Shown here in pieces: positions 1 to 6,691 of a stretch of 9,278 nt of DNA. This stretch comes from JAUVZF01 sp964449275 (GTDB lineage Bacteria; Planctomycetota; Phycisphaerae; FEN-1346). The position numbers and the translations under genes were made by a program. The stretch lies in the NCBI GenBank assembly GCA_964449275.1, contig CAYVAM010000175.1, positions 1 through 9,278 on the forward strand, written 5' to 3'. A model generated the notes under the pieces. That model saw nothing but the letters and a program-made list of their open reading frames with translations. It was not told where the DNA came from and made no database searches. Position 1 is the first letter of the stretch, and each line of letters begins with the position of its first letter.

Positions 1-13
1 GGCCGCCTCCCAT

Positions 14-418
14 GTGATGGTGACCCGGGACGAAGCGGCGATGGCGCAACTGATGGACGACCTTGGCCGCATGGAACTCCGACTCGAAGACGTCGCACGC
101 CGGCGCAGCATCCTGCGGTCCCGGCTGGCGGCGGCCCTGAACTGCCCTGTCGGCGAGGTGTCGCTCGAGAGCCTCGCGCGGCTCCTCCCCGAGCCACTCT
201 CCAGTACCATTCACCGGCGGCGCCGGAGCCTCCGCCGCCTGGCCGAGACCGTCCGGCGGCGACACCTCGAGACGGCGGTCCTGCTGGCCGAGATGGTCCG
301 CGTGAATCGCTCCCTCCTGCATGGCCTCTTCCCCAAGATGGACGGCGCTGAGGTGTACCGAACCGACGGCACGACCCACTGGCAGCCCGGCCGCGCACTA
401 CTTGATGCGAGGTTGTAA
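14..418 (+). CDS. flgN: FlgN-like flagellar export chaperone, probably 5'-truncated
   Basis: FlgN proteins are small cytoplasmic helical chaperones that hold the hook-filament junction proteins FlgK and FlgL before export by the flagellar type III apparatus. The visible 134 residues are Arg/Leu-rich and predicted almost wholly helical. The C-terminal part has the FlgN-type pattern LLAEMVRVNRSLL, followed by a short polar tail. The strongest support is position: the stop codon lies 3 bases before flgK, and flgL follows. The first in-frame start is GTG at 14 (ATG at 17), but no ribosome binding site precedes it and the frame is open back to base 2. FlgN relatives usually carry about 20-30 more residues at the front, so the true start may lie outside the window. 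Sequence similarity alone is weak, so the name depends largely on context. Confidence 0.66.
   Translation: MMVTRDEAAMAQLMDDLGRMELRLEDVARRRSILRSRLAAALNCPVGEVSLESLARLLPEPLSSTIHRRRRSLRRLAETVRRRHLETAVLLAEMVRVNRSLLHGLFPKMDGAEVYRTDGTTHWQPGRALLDARL
409..412 (+). promoter_or_regulatory. Ribosome binding site of flgK
   Basis: GAGG lies 9 bases before the ATG at 422, inside the last codons of the upstream flgN-like gene. It fixes the flgK start and implies translation coupled to the upstream gene. Confidence 0.6.
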
Positions 419-421
419 ACG

Positions 422-2380
422 ATGTCGGAATACTCGATTGGATTGAGCGGTCTGGAGGTCGCCCAACGGGCGATCCAGATCATCGGCAACAACATCGCCA
501 ATGCCTCGACCGAGGGCTACCACCGGCAGGAACCGGTTATCTCGCCGATCCAGGGCACCCTTGCCTCGGGACTCTACATCGGCCGCGGGGCCGAGATCAG
601 CGAAGTCCGCCGTATGATGGACGCGCTCCTGGAACGCGAAATCCGCCGCCAGGCATCCGAACTCGGCCAGGCCAATCAGGAACTGACTACCCTCCAATCG
701 CTCGAAGCCCTCCTGGGTGACCTGACAACCGACGGCTTGGGCGGGGCATTGAGCAACTTCTTCGGATCGCTGACCAGACTGGCGGAAGATGCCACCAACC
801 CTGTCTACCGTGCGGAGGTGGTTTCCGCAGGCCGCGCCCTCGCCAACCAGTTCCGCGCCCTCAGCACGACGCTCGGCAACCTCCAGGAGCAGGTTGTCCT
901 GGAGGCACGCGACCTGGGCGAGGAGGTGAACCGGCTCGCCCGCGAGATCGCCGACGCCAATGTCGCGAATGCAGGCCTGTGGAACAGCGGCAGTTCCAAC
1001 GGCAACCTGCTCGATATCCGGGACCGGGCTACTGCCGAGTTGGCCGACCTTGCCGAGATCCAGATCAATGCCGGCCAAGACGGATCCTACGCCGCCTACG
1101 CCTGGGGCACGCCCGTCGTGCTTGGGGGACGCGTGACCGAGATCGAAGTCGACTACGCGGACGCCGAGACCATTGGTGTGTCCATCAAAGGCGCCCACCA
1201 CTACGACACGACGGTTCGCGGCGGGCGGCTCGGCGCGATGCTGGCCCTTTACAACGATCTTCTGCCACGCATCAGGCAGGACCTCGACACGCTCGCACGT
1301 GAGATCATTCAACATCTCAACCAATGCCACGTGCAGGGTCTCGGCACGGCCGGGTCGTTTACCGAACTGGCGGGCTGGGCTGTGGCCGACTCACCCCTCG
1401 GCACGTGGGACGCACCCGTCGTGGCCGGCGACATCCACCTCCGCGTCATCGACACCGCGACCGGCGATGTCACACGCCGCACTGTGACGATCTCCGACCC
1501 CGATACCGACACGGCCTCGGACGTCGTCGCCCTGCTGGATGCCATACCGAACCTTTCGGCGAGTTTCTCGGCCTCGCGGGTGCGCCTCCAGGCGGCGACG
1601 GGGTTCACGTTCGACTTCCTGCCGGCGATGACACCGAGCCCCGCCACCAGCACGCTCACCGGCACGGCGGAGCCGACGATCTCGGGCCTCTACCGGGGAG
1701 ACGAGAACCAGACCTTCACCGGCACGGTCGTCGGCACCGGCGAGGTCGGCATAACGGCCGACCTCGCCATCGAAGTTCGCGACGGGGGAGGCGAACTCGT
1801 CAAGACGCTGACTGTCGGCGCCGGATACCCAGCCGAAGACCCACTGGAGGTCGGTGACGGCATCAGCGTTTCGCTCAGCAGGGGAACGCTGAACAACGGC
1901 GAGCAGTTCACCATCGACGCCTTGGCGAACTCGGACCCGACGGGGTTCCTTGCGGCCTCGGGGCTCAACACGTTCTTCTCGGGCACCTCGGCCGAGACGA
2001 TGGACGTCGCGGAGCGCGTGCGCGACTCGCAGACGTGCCTTGCTGCGGCGCTCGGCGCCGGCGACGCGAACAACGAGAATGTCCTGCGCATGGCCGAAGT
2101 TGGCGACACACAGATCGATTCGCTCGACGGCGACAAACCGGGCGACGCCTATCGCCGCATGGTCTCCAACGTCGGCCAGTGGATTACGGTTCGCCGCGCA
2201 CGCCGCGACGGACTCGAGAGCATTACCCAGGAACTCAAGAACCAGCGCGAGGACCTGAGTGGGGTGGATATCAACGAAGAAGCCGCCAAACTCCTGATCT
2301 TCGAGCGCATGTTCCAGGGCATGGCCAAGTACATGGCAACCATCGACCAAGCCTACGACGAACTGCTGGAGTTGCTCTGA
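422..2380 (+). CDS. flgK: Flagellar hook-associated protein 1 (FlgK)
   Basis: FlgK forms the first ring of the junction between the flagellar hook and the filament and is exported outside the cell. The N-terminus carries the rod/hook-family motif NNIANASTEGY (residues 23-33), preceded by the amphipathic helix that packs in the axial core. The C-terminus has the FlgK signature SGVDINEEAAKLLIFERMF followed by a heptad helix ending in YDELLELL. The protein is 652 residues against about 550 in enterobacteria. The extra length sits in the middle (roughly residues 300-510), which is Thr/Gly/Asp-rich and probably forms surface-exposed beta domains. The start at 422 has a GAGG ribosome binding site and gives the expected short N-terminal lead (MSEYSIGLSGLEVAQ). 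It lies 3 bases after the FlgN-like gene and 54 bases before flgL, the usual flgN-flgK-flgL order. No frameshift or missing signature is seen. Confidence 0.96.
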   Translation: MSEYSIGLSGLEVAQRAIQIIGNNIANASTEGYHRQEPVISPIQGTLASGLYIGRGAEISEVRRMMDALLEREIRRQASELGQANQELTTLQSLEALLGDLTTDGLGGALSNFFGSLTRLAEDATNPVYRAEVVSAGRALANQFRALSTTLGNLQEQVVLEARDLGEEVNRLAREIADANVANAGLWNSGSSNGNLLDIRDRATAELADLAEIQINAGQDGSYAAYAWGTPVVLGGRVTEIEVDYADAETIGVSIKGAHHYDTTVRGGRLGAMLALYNDLLPRIRQDLDTLAREIIQHLNQCHVQGLGTAGSFTELAGWAVADSPLGTWDAPVVAGDIHLRVIDTATGDVTRRTVTISDPDTDTASDVVALLDAIPNLSASFSASRVRLQAATGFTFDFLPAMTPSPATSTLTGTAEPTISGLYRGDENQTFTGTVVGTGEVGITADLAIEVRDGGGELVKTLTVGAGYPAEDPLEVGDGISVSLSRGTLNNGEQFTIDALANSDPTGFLAASGLNTFFSGTSAETMDVAERVRDSQTCLAAALGAGDANNENVLRMAEVGDTQIDSLDGDKPGDAYRRMVSNVGQWITVRRARRDGLESITQELKNQREDLSGVDINEEAAKLLIFERMFQGMAKYMATIDQAYDELLELL

Positions 2381-2421
2381 GTCGGGGCACCAGCGGCTGG
2401 ACGGTCCGTCTGATTGGCGGC

Positions 2422-2430
2422 AGGAGAGGA
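2422..2430 (+). promoter_or_regulatory. Ribosome binding site of flgL
   Basis: AGGAGAGGA ends 4 bases before ATG 2435. It decides the start against an in-frame TTG at 2414, which has no comparable site and would add seven residues not expected in the family. Confidence 0.65.
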
Positions 2431-2434
2431 CGGC

Positions 2435-3856
2435 ATGAGCGGATGGGGTTCCATCTATAACAACACCCGGACGTCGCTTCAGCACCACATGGAGGAACTG
2501 GGGCGGCTCCAGGAGATGATAGCCTCCGGGGCACGTCTGCGCCGGGTGTCCGACGCCCCGGCCGATGCGTTCCGGCTGCTCGGGCTCCGTGACGACAGCC
2601 GGTCGATGGAGACCTGCCAGGAGAATCTTGCCGGCGTCAGCGACCTGCTTACGGTTACCTGGAGCGTGATCGGGGAGATGTTGGGAAGCCTTGCCCGCGT
2701 CCGCGAATTGGTGACCCAGGGAGTCAGCGGCACCTACTCGAGTGAGAACCGCCAGAGCATCGCCGCCGAGATCGACTCCCTGCTCGAGCAAATGCTATGG
2801 CTGGCCAACACGAATCACAGCGGCCGTTACCTGTTTGCCGGAAGCAACACCGACTCCGCCCCCTACGTGGCAGAGCACGAAGGCGGCAACATCGTGTCGG
2901 TCACGTACGTCGGGAGCCGGCAGGCGGTCGAGGTGCCCGTCGCACCGGGCGTCGATTACGCCGCAACGCTTGTCGGTGACGAGATCTTCCGCAATGACGT
3001 CCGCCAGCCGCCCGTGTTCCTCGGCCAGACCGGGGCCGCCGCCGGCGCCGGCACCCCGAACGTCCGCGGTGACGTCTGGCTAACCGTCAGCCACGCAACG
3101 ACCACCTACCTTGGCGCGAGTGGCATCGCGGCGGGCGACAGTTCCGACGCAGGCGACACGATCCTCGGAAACGGACACACCCTCACCATCGACGCGCCCA
3201 ACGGCACGCTCCGCCTCGACAGCGGGCCCGTGGTCGCCTTCACCCCCGGGGATACCGACGTGATGGTCGAAAGCGCCACCGGGCAGGCCTACGTCAGCAC
3301 GGCCGCGCTGGCCGGCGGGTTCGTGGGCACCGTCAACATCCAGGCCACCGGTAACCTTTCGATCGACGACGGCGCAAGCCAGACCGCCATTGACTTTGCC
3401 GACACGAACCTGGCCGTTGCAGATTCAGCCACCGGCCGCGCGCTTTACGTCGATTGCACCGACATCGACCGGACGGGCTTAGAGCCGGTTCGCGTTCCGG
3501 GCACGTACGACCTGTTCGGCACGCTTGTGACGATTCGCGATCTTCTGTCCAACGAGCGGGACCTGCCGGAGGGCCAACTCGTGGCCCTCGTGAACGAGAC
3601 GACCGATGCGATGAACGAAGTGTCCCAGGGCCTGGCGCTGGCCCAGGCGTCTGTCGGTGCGGGGATCGGGATGCTGGACACGCTTGACGAGAGCCTCGAG
3701 ACTCGCAAGGCCCATACCGACGAGCAGGCCACCCTGCTCGAAGACGCCGACATCGTCCAGGCGGCCACGCAACTGGCCCGTCAGCAGACCCTGTACGAGA
3801 TGACACTGGCGTCGTTGGCGCGGCTGCTCAGGCTTTCGCTGTTCGACTACATCTAG
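2435..3856 (+). CDS. flgL: Flagellar hook-associated protein 3 (FlgL)
   Basis: FlgL is the second junction protein, lying between FlgK and the flagellin filament. It is exported and is structurally a flagellin relative. The N-terminal flagellin-type domain spans about residues 1-140, including the helical stretch around SGARLRRVSDAPADA and the FlgL hallmark GRYLFAG (residues 130-136) followed by SNTDSAPY. The C-terminal flagellin domain is clear: LEDADIVQAATQLARQQ, then a leucine-rich helix ending in SLFDYI. At 473 residues it is much longer than the 317 of Escherichia coli FlgL. The extra sequence (about residues 150-370) is Gly/Thr/Asp-rich and beta-like. Start 2435 is chosen for its strong ribosome binding site. 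It is the third gene of the junction operon. A flagellin is a less likely alternative, because the GRYLFAG motif and the place after flgK point to FlgL. Confidence 0.94.
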   Translation: MSGWGSIYNNTRTSLQHHMEELGRLQEMIASGARLRRVSDAPADAFRLLGLRDDSRSMETCQENLAGVSDLLTVTWSVIGEMLGSLARVRELVTQGVSGTYSSENRQSIAAEIDSLLEQMLWLANTNHSGRYLFAGSNTDSAPYVAEHEGGNIVSVTYVGSRQAVEVPVAPGVDYAATLVGDEIFRNDVRQPPVFLGQTGAAAGAGTPNVRGDVWLTVSHATTTYLGASGIAAGDSSDAGDTILGNGHTLTIDAPNGTLRLDSGPVVAFTPGDTDVMVESATGQAYVSTAALAGGFVGTVNIQATGNLSIDDGASQTAIDFADTNLAVADSATGRALYVDCTDIDRTGLEPVRVPGTYDLFGTLVTIRDLLSNERDLPEGQLVALVNETTDAMNEVSQGLALAQASVGAGIGMLDTLDESLETRKAHTDEQATLLEDADIVQAATQLARQQTLYEMTLASLARLLRLSLFDYI

Positions 3857-3971
3857 GGGAATGGGGAGTCCTCGCATTGCGGGTCTTTGATGATACGCGG
3901 CCGCTTCTCCGGCTGATCGCCGCAACAAGATGATAGGATAACTCGAACGCGCAGGACGCACCCTCAATCCG

Positions 3972-3978
3972 AAAGGGA
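3972..3978 (+). promoter_or_regulatory. Ribosome binding site of the TPR gene
   Basis: AAAGGGA lies 4 bases before the GTG at 3983 and supports this non-ATG start. Confidence 0.5.
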
Positions 3979-3982
3979 AACC

Positions 3983-4603
3983 GTGCAACTGGTGACTCAA
4001 AACTTCGTGGTCGAGGAAGGCGTCGACCAGCATTACGAGATGCTCAAGGAACTCGGCGACTGCCATGCGTCGCTCGGCAACTACGACCGGGCCCGCCAGT
4101 GTTACGAGGAGGCGGCTCTGCTAGCGCCCAAGAAGCCGGGCCCGGTCATAGGCCTTGGCGTCGTGGGCATCCAGACCGGTGGGCTCGACCAGGCGGAGCG
4201 GGCCTTCCACCAGGCTCTCGAAATCGACCCCGAATGCGGCGAAGCCTACGGCGGCTTGGCCATGATTTACCAGCGCCGCCGTGACTACTCCAGGGCGTTC
4301 GACATGTACATGGCGTGCCTCGACAAGGATGTCGACAACCTCGTTGCCCTGTTCGGCCTTTTCCAGACCTCCTGCCAGATGGGGTCCTTTGCGAAGGTGA
4401 TCCATTACCTGGAGGTTTACCTCGGCCTGCACCCGGACGACACGTCTGTCCTGTTCTGCCTGGCCACGCTGTACGCCCGTGACGGGCGACTCCGCGACGC
4501 CGTTCAGACGCTGGAGACGGTTCTTGCCCTTGAACCCGACAACGCAGACGCTGCCGGCCTCCTCAACGATATTCACCGCAAACAGGCCGAGGCGGGCGCA
4601 TAG
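3983..4603 (+). CDS. Tetratricopeptide-repeat protein, five repeats
   Basis: A 206-residue protein built almost entirely of TPR units, with no signal peptide or membrane segment, so probably cytoplasmic. Five repeats can be read at about residues 17-50, 52-84, 86-118, 120-152 and 154-187. They show the usual pattern of small residues in helix A and a closing Pro (ALEIDPEC, YLGLHPDD, VLALEPDN). TPR solenoids bind other proteins; no catalytic motif is present. It begins with GTG behind an AAAGGGA site, 126 bases after flgL, and is followed 11 bases later by a FliT-like gene, so it probably belongs to the flagellar transcript. By inference it may be an export co-chaperone or assembly factor, but the sequence alone does not name a partner. 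A weak hairpin in the gap after flgL has no T tract, so it does not separate the genes convincingly. Confidence 0.88.
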   Translation: MQLVTQNFVVEEGVDQHYEMLKELGDCHASLGNYDRARQCYEEAALLAPKKPGPVIGLGVVGIQTGGLDQAERAFHQALEIDPECGEAYGGLAMIYQRRRDYSRAFDMYMACLDKDVDNLVALFGLFQTSCQMGSFAKVIHYLEVYLGLHPDDTSVLFCLATLYARDGRLRDAVQTLETVLALEPDNADAAGLLNDIHRKQAEAGA

Positions 4604-4614
4604 GCGGTGAGTTC

Positions 4615-4968
4615 ATGAGTCATCCCCCAAACGACGGATCGGACGTTGCGGCCGCACCTCACACCGGCGACGAGGACCAGCCTTTTGCCGCTCTGGTGCA
4701 GGTGCTGGCCAAACAGATCGAAGCGGCCCGGCGGGGCGACGTCGATACCGTTCTCGAACGGGCGCGCCAGGCCGACGTGCTGATCGAGCAGGCGCGCGTG
4801 GCGGGTACCTCGCCGGACCCCGCCTGCCGCCGGCGCCTCTTGCGCTTGCACGACCAGGTCCGCCTCTGCTTGGCCCAACAGCAGGAAGAACTCGCCCGCC
4901 GCCGTGCACAACTCGGACGCGGCAAGGACACGTTACAGGCCTACCGCAACGCAGGCGGCGTCCGCTAA
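4615..4968 (+). CDS. FliT/FlgN-like small helical protein, putative flagellar chaperone
   Basis: The 117-residue product has a disordered polar N-terminus (about 1-22) and then two or three long helices. The pattern resembles FliT-type export chaperones: an early helix with AARRGDVDTVLERARQADVL, then RRRLLRLHDQVRLCLAQQQ, a charged stretch, and a short tail LQAYRNAG like the end of many FliT/FlgN relatives. FliT chaperones bind the filament-cap protein FliD, and in some bacteria they also restrain the flagellar master regulator. Neither partner is visible here, so the role is inference from shape and operon position. The start ATG at 4615 follows GGCGGTGAG at a normal distance and lies 11 bases after the TPR stop codon, suggesting coupled translation. 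Its stop codon overlaps the 3' end of the convergent gene on the other strand. Confidence 0.58.
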   Translation: MSHPPNDGSDVAAAPHTGDEDQPFAALVQVLAKQIEAARRGDVDTVLERARQADVLIEQARVAGTSPDPACRRRLLRLHDQVRLCLAQQQEELARRRAQLGRGKDTLQAYRNAGGVR

Positions 4969-5621
4969 AGGGGAGTGGGGCGAATCAGAAGTCCGTCGCC
5001 ATACGGAGTCGAGCATGTCTCGATACGAAAGGAGCGAGCCCGGCCATCCACGTGGGCCTGGAAGGTTGCCTCCTGCCTACCGGCTTCCGACAGACAGGCC
5101 AACGTCCGAAACTGTCTCATCAGCAGTGGACCCAGCCCGGGCGGCAGCCGCGACGCGAAGTTCGGCTTCTCGCGCCAGCGGTCGTCGATGCGGAGTTTGA
5201 GCGAGAGGCTGTTCGGCAGCGGCTCCAGGAAAATCGCTTCCGCCCCGCGCTTGAGGGCGTCCTCAAGGATAGCCTCGGCCAACCTCGTGGTCACGTCCGC
5301 AACTGCCTCGGCGCGGGCTGAGCGCGAGTCGGGCGGCCTCGGCCCCGGCTCTGCGTCGGGCGTCTCCGGTGCGGACTCCGCCGCAGCAGTGGCGGCATCG
5401 GCCCCGCGCTCGGCTTCCTGCTCCAGGGCGGCCCTGAGCACGCTCCCAAGATCGATGCCGAGATCTCTCAGGAAACGAACCACCCCGCGCTCTGAAACAC
5501 GGATGTCGCCGGCAAGTTGTTCCGCCTCCAGGAGGCCGGAGTGAATCCACTGGTTAACATCAATCGACGAGACGCCGAGCAGGTCGGCCACTTGCCTCGC
5601 GCTGTAAAGCCGCTCCACCAT
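4965..5621 (-). CDS. HTH DNA-binding domain fused to a degenerate GspE/PilB N-terminal (N2D-like) domain
   Basis: The 218-residue protein has two recognisable ends. Residues about 5-55 form a MerR/excisionase-type helix-turn-helix (LYSARQVADLLGVSSIDVNQW, then GVVRFLRDLGID). Residues about 70-106 are an Ala/Pro/Glu-rich linker. Residues about 112-218 resemble the subdomain just before the RecA-like core of type II secretion/type IV pilus ATPases (ILEDALKRGAEAIFLEP, then LKLRIDDRWRE, then RIETCSTPYGDGLLIRP). The usual ASDIHIEP, RIDG and PQDG motifs are altered (AEAIFLEP, RIDD, lost). The protein stops where Walker A would begin, so it cannot hydrolyse ATP. By inference it is a regulator using the GspE-like fold for protein or nucleotide sensing. 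The start is supported by AGGGG 5 bases upstream. The 3' end overlaps the FliT-like gene by 4 bases, tail to tail. Confidence 0.78.
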   Translation of the reverse strand: MVERLYSARQVADLLGVSSIDVNQWIHSGLLEAEQLAGDIRVSERGVVRFLRDLGIDLGSVLRAALEQEAERGADAATAAAESAPETPDAEPGPRPPDSRSARAEAVADVTTRLAEAILEDALKRGAEAIFLEPLPNSLSLKLRIDDRWREKPNFASRLPPGLGPLLMRQFRTLACLSEAGRQEATFQAHVDGRARSFRIETCSTPYGDGLLIRPTPL

Positions 5622-5626
5622 CTGTG

Positions 5627-5631
5627 CCCCT
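5627..5631 (-). promoter_or_regulatory. Ribosome binding site of the HTH/GspE-like gene
   Basis: Read on the - strand this is AGGGG, 5 bases before the ATG at 5621-5619. It supports the start that gives a complete helix-turn-helix. Confidence 0.55.
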
Positions 5632-5664
5632 GACTTCGGCTACGAATGGGCCAAGGCTGCGCGT

Positions 5665-5693
5665 ATTCTGCCGCGCCCCCGCCGCGCCGTCAA
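5665..5693 (-). promoter_or_regulatory. Candidate sigma-70-type promoter for the HTH/GspE-like gene
   Basis: On the - strand, TTGACG (5693-5688; 5 of 6 to TTGACA) is followed after 17 bases by CAGAAT (5670-5665; 4 of 6 to TATAAT). Transcription would begin near 5658, leaving a leader of about 37 bases before the ATG at 5621. Spacing and position fit. The -10 box is weak, so this is a candidate only. Confidence 0.4.
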
Positions 5694-5776
5694 ATGCATA
5701 TCGGCGCCCGCGGCCTGGCGGGGTTACCGAAAGGGCGCAGGCGGCGCCGTTCGGTCTGAAAATCCCCGAAAGAACC

Positions 5777-5803
5777 TAAAGTCTTTCCGGCCGTCCTCGA
5801 TAA
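5777..5803 (+). promoter_or_regulatory. Candidate flagellar sigma-28 (FliA) promoter
   Basis: TAAAGTCT (5777-5784), 11 bases, then CTCGATAA (5796-5803). The enterobacterial FliA consensus is TAAAGTTT-N11-GCCGATAA, so the match is 7 of 8 and 6 of 8 with exact spacing. Transcription would begin near 5810, about 75 bases before the response regulator ATG at 5884. It sits in a spacer next to a flagellar operon, which makes chance less likely. It would place the response regulator, and possibly the HD-GYP and CBS genes, in the late flagellar class. Confidence 0.62.
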
Positions 5804-5883
5804 ATGATTGTGCCCGGGAACCCGGAAGCCGCTGAGGGACAGGTGCCGCCCGTACGCCAACGTGCCGCCTTAAGGAAGTGGGG

Positions 5884-6534
5884 ATGAGCACCACGGTCGT
5901 TCTGGTGGATGACCACAGGCTGGTCCGTGACGGTCTCCGTGCGCTCCTGGAAGGCCGGGCCGACATCGAGATCGTTGGCGAAGCCGACGACGGGCGGGCA
6001 GCGGTGCAACTCGCGCGCAAACTGCTGCCGGACGTGGTCGTCATGGACCCTGCGGTGAGTGGCCTCAACGGGGCCGGGGCTGCACGCCAAATCAGGGACG
6101 CCTGCCCGGGCGTCAAGGTGCTCGCCCTGTCGATACACTCAGACAAGCGGTATGTGTCGAGAATGCTCCAAGCCGGCGTCTCTGCCTACCTGTCCAAGAC
6201 ATGTGACGTGGAAGAACTTATGCGCGCTATCAACATCACAACCGCGGGAGGCACCTATCTGAGCCCCGAAGTGGCGGCAACGGTCGTTCAAGACTATGTG
6301 AGTGGGGCCGGCGCGGGGGCCTCCGAATCGCATGGGCTTAGCGACAGGGAGGCGGAAGTGCTCCAACTTCTGGCGGAAGGCAAGAACGCAAAAGAAATCG
6401 GCCGACTGCTCCACGTCAGTTCCAGGACCGTCGATTCCCATCGCCAGCGCATCATGAAAAAACTCGACATTCACACCCTGGCCGAACTGACGAAATACGC
6501 GATCCGAGCGGGCCTCACCACGGTCGAAGTCTGA
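5884..6534 (+). CDS. NarL/LuxR-family response regulator
   Basis: A 216-residue two-component response regulator: an N-terminal receiver domain (about 1-120) and a C-terminal LuxR/GerE helix-turn-helix (about 152-210). The receiver has the acidic pair D9-D10 (VLVDDHRLVRDGL), phosphoacceptor D55 in VVMDPAVSGLNG, the switch Ser S83, Y102 and the conserved K105. The loop after D55 is unusual: PAVSG in place of the common I-S/R-M-P-G. The output domain is typical (LSDREAEVLQLLAEGKNAKEI, then SSRTVDSHRQRIMKKL). It should bind DNA when phosphorylated by a partner histidine kinase. No intact kinase is in the window, though a kinase remnant lies near 8953-9063. ATG 5884 is chosen because AAGGA (5872-5876) is 7 bases upstream; the in-frame GTG at 5878 is too close. 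A sigma-28-type promoter lies upstream. Target genes are unknown. Confidence 0.93.
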   Translation: MSTTVVLVDDHRLVRDGLRALLEGRADIEIVGEADDGRAAVQLARKLLPDVVVMDPAVSGLNGAGAARQIRDACPGVKVLALSIHSDKRYVSRMLQAGVSAYLSKTCDVEELMRAINITTAGGTYLSPEVAATVVQDYVSGAGAGASESHGLSDREAEVLQLLAEGKNAKEIGRLLHVSSRTVDSHRQRIMKKLDIHTLAELTKYAIRAGLTTVEV

Positions 6535-6676
6535 TCTTGGGTCTCACGCCTGCCGATTCCGCCGCTCCACCTCCATCTTTCACGTCTTTTCGGCTATGGT
6601 TGTTTGCCGACTGCAAATTGCGAATACTCGCATTGATTCGCCCCCTCCGAACGCCCGATGAAAAGGAATGCCAAGA

Positions 6677-6682
6677 GAAAGG
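6677..6682 (+). promoter_or_regulatory. Ribosome binding site of the GAF/HD-GYP gene
   Basis: GAAAGG lies 9 bases before ATG 6692. An earlier in-frame ATG at 6668 has AGGA directly against it with almost no spacing, so 6692 is the better start. The earlier start would add eight residues. Confidence 0.45.
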
Positions 6683-6691
6683 CCGCCCGAC

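Noticed and set aside
398..1330. Long open frame on the - strand, antisense to flgK (310 codons)
   Set aside because: The + strand encodes a clear FlgK throughout. The antisense product has no recognisable domain, and such frames are common in GC-rich genes.
1391..2791. 466-codon - strand frame across the end of flgK and the start of flgL
   Set aside because: It spans two firmly identified genes on the other strand and shows no family motif. It is a GC-driven shadow.
3870..3892. Possible terminator after flgL
   Set aside because: The hairpin around CTCGC-ATT-GCGGG is about 5 bp with a G-T pair and is followed by TCTTTG only. It is too weak to call.
5695..5730. Second sigma-28 site on the - strand (GCCGATAT) before the HTH/GspE-like gene
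   Set aside because: The -10 box is good, but no TAAA lies at the required distance; the nearest TAAC is 2 bases too far.
6600..6628. TTGTTT-N17-AATACT before the HD-GYP gene as a sigma-70 promoter
   Set aside because: Spacing is right but the match is only 3 of 6 and 4 of 6, which is near chance.
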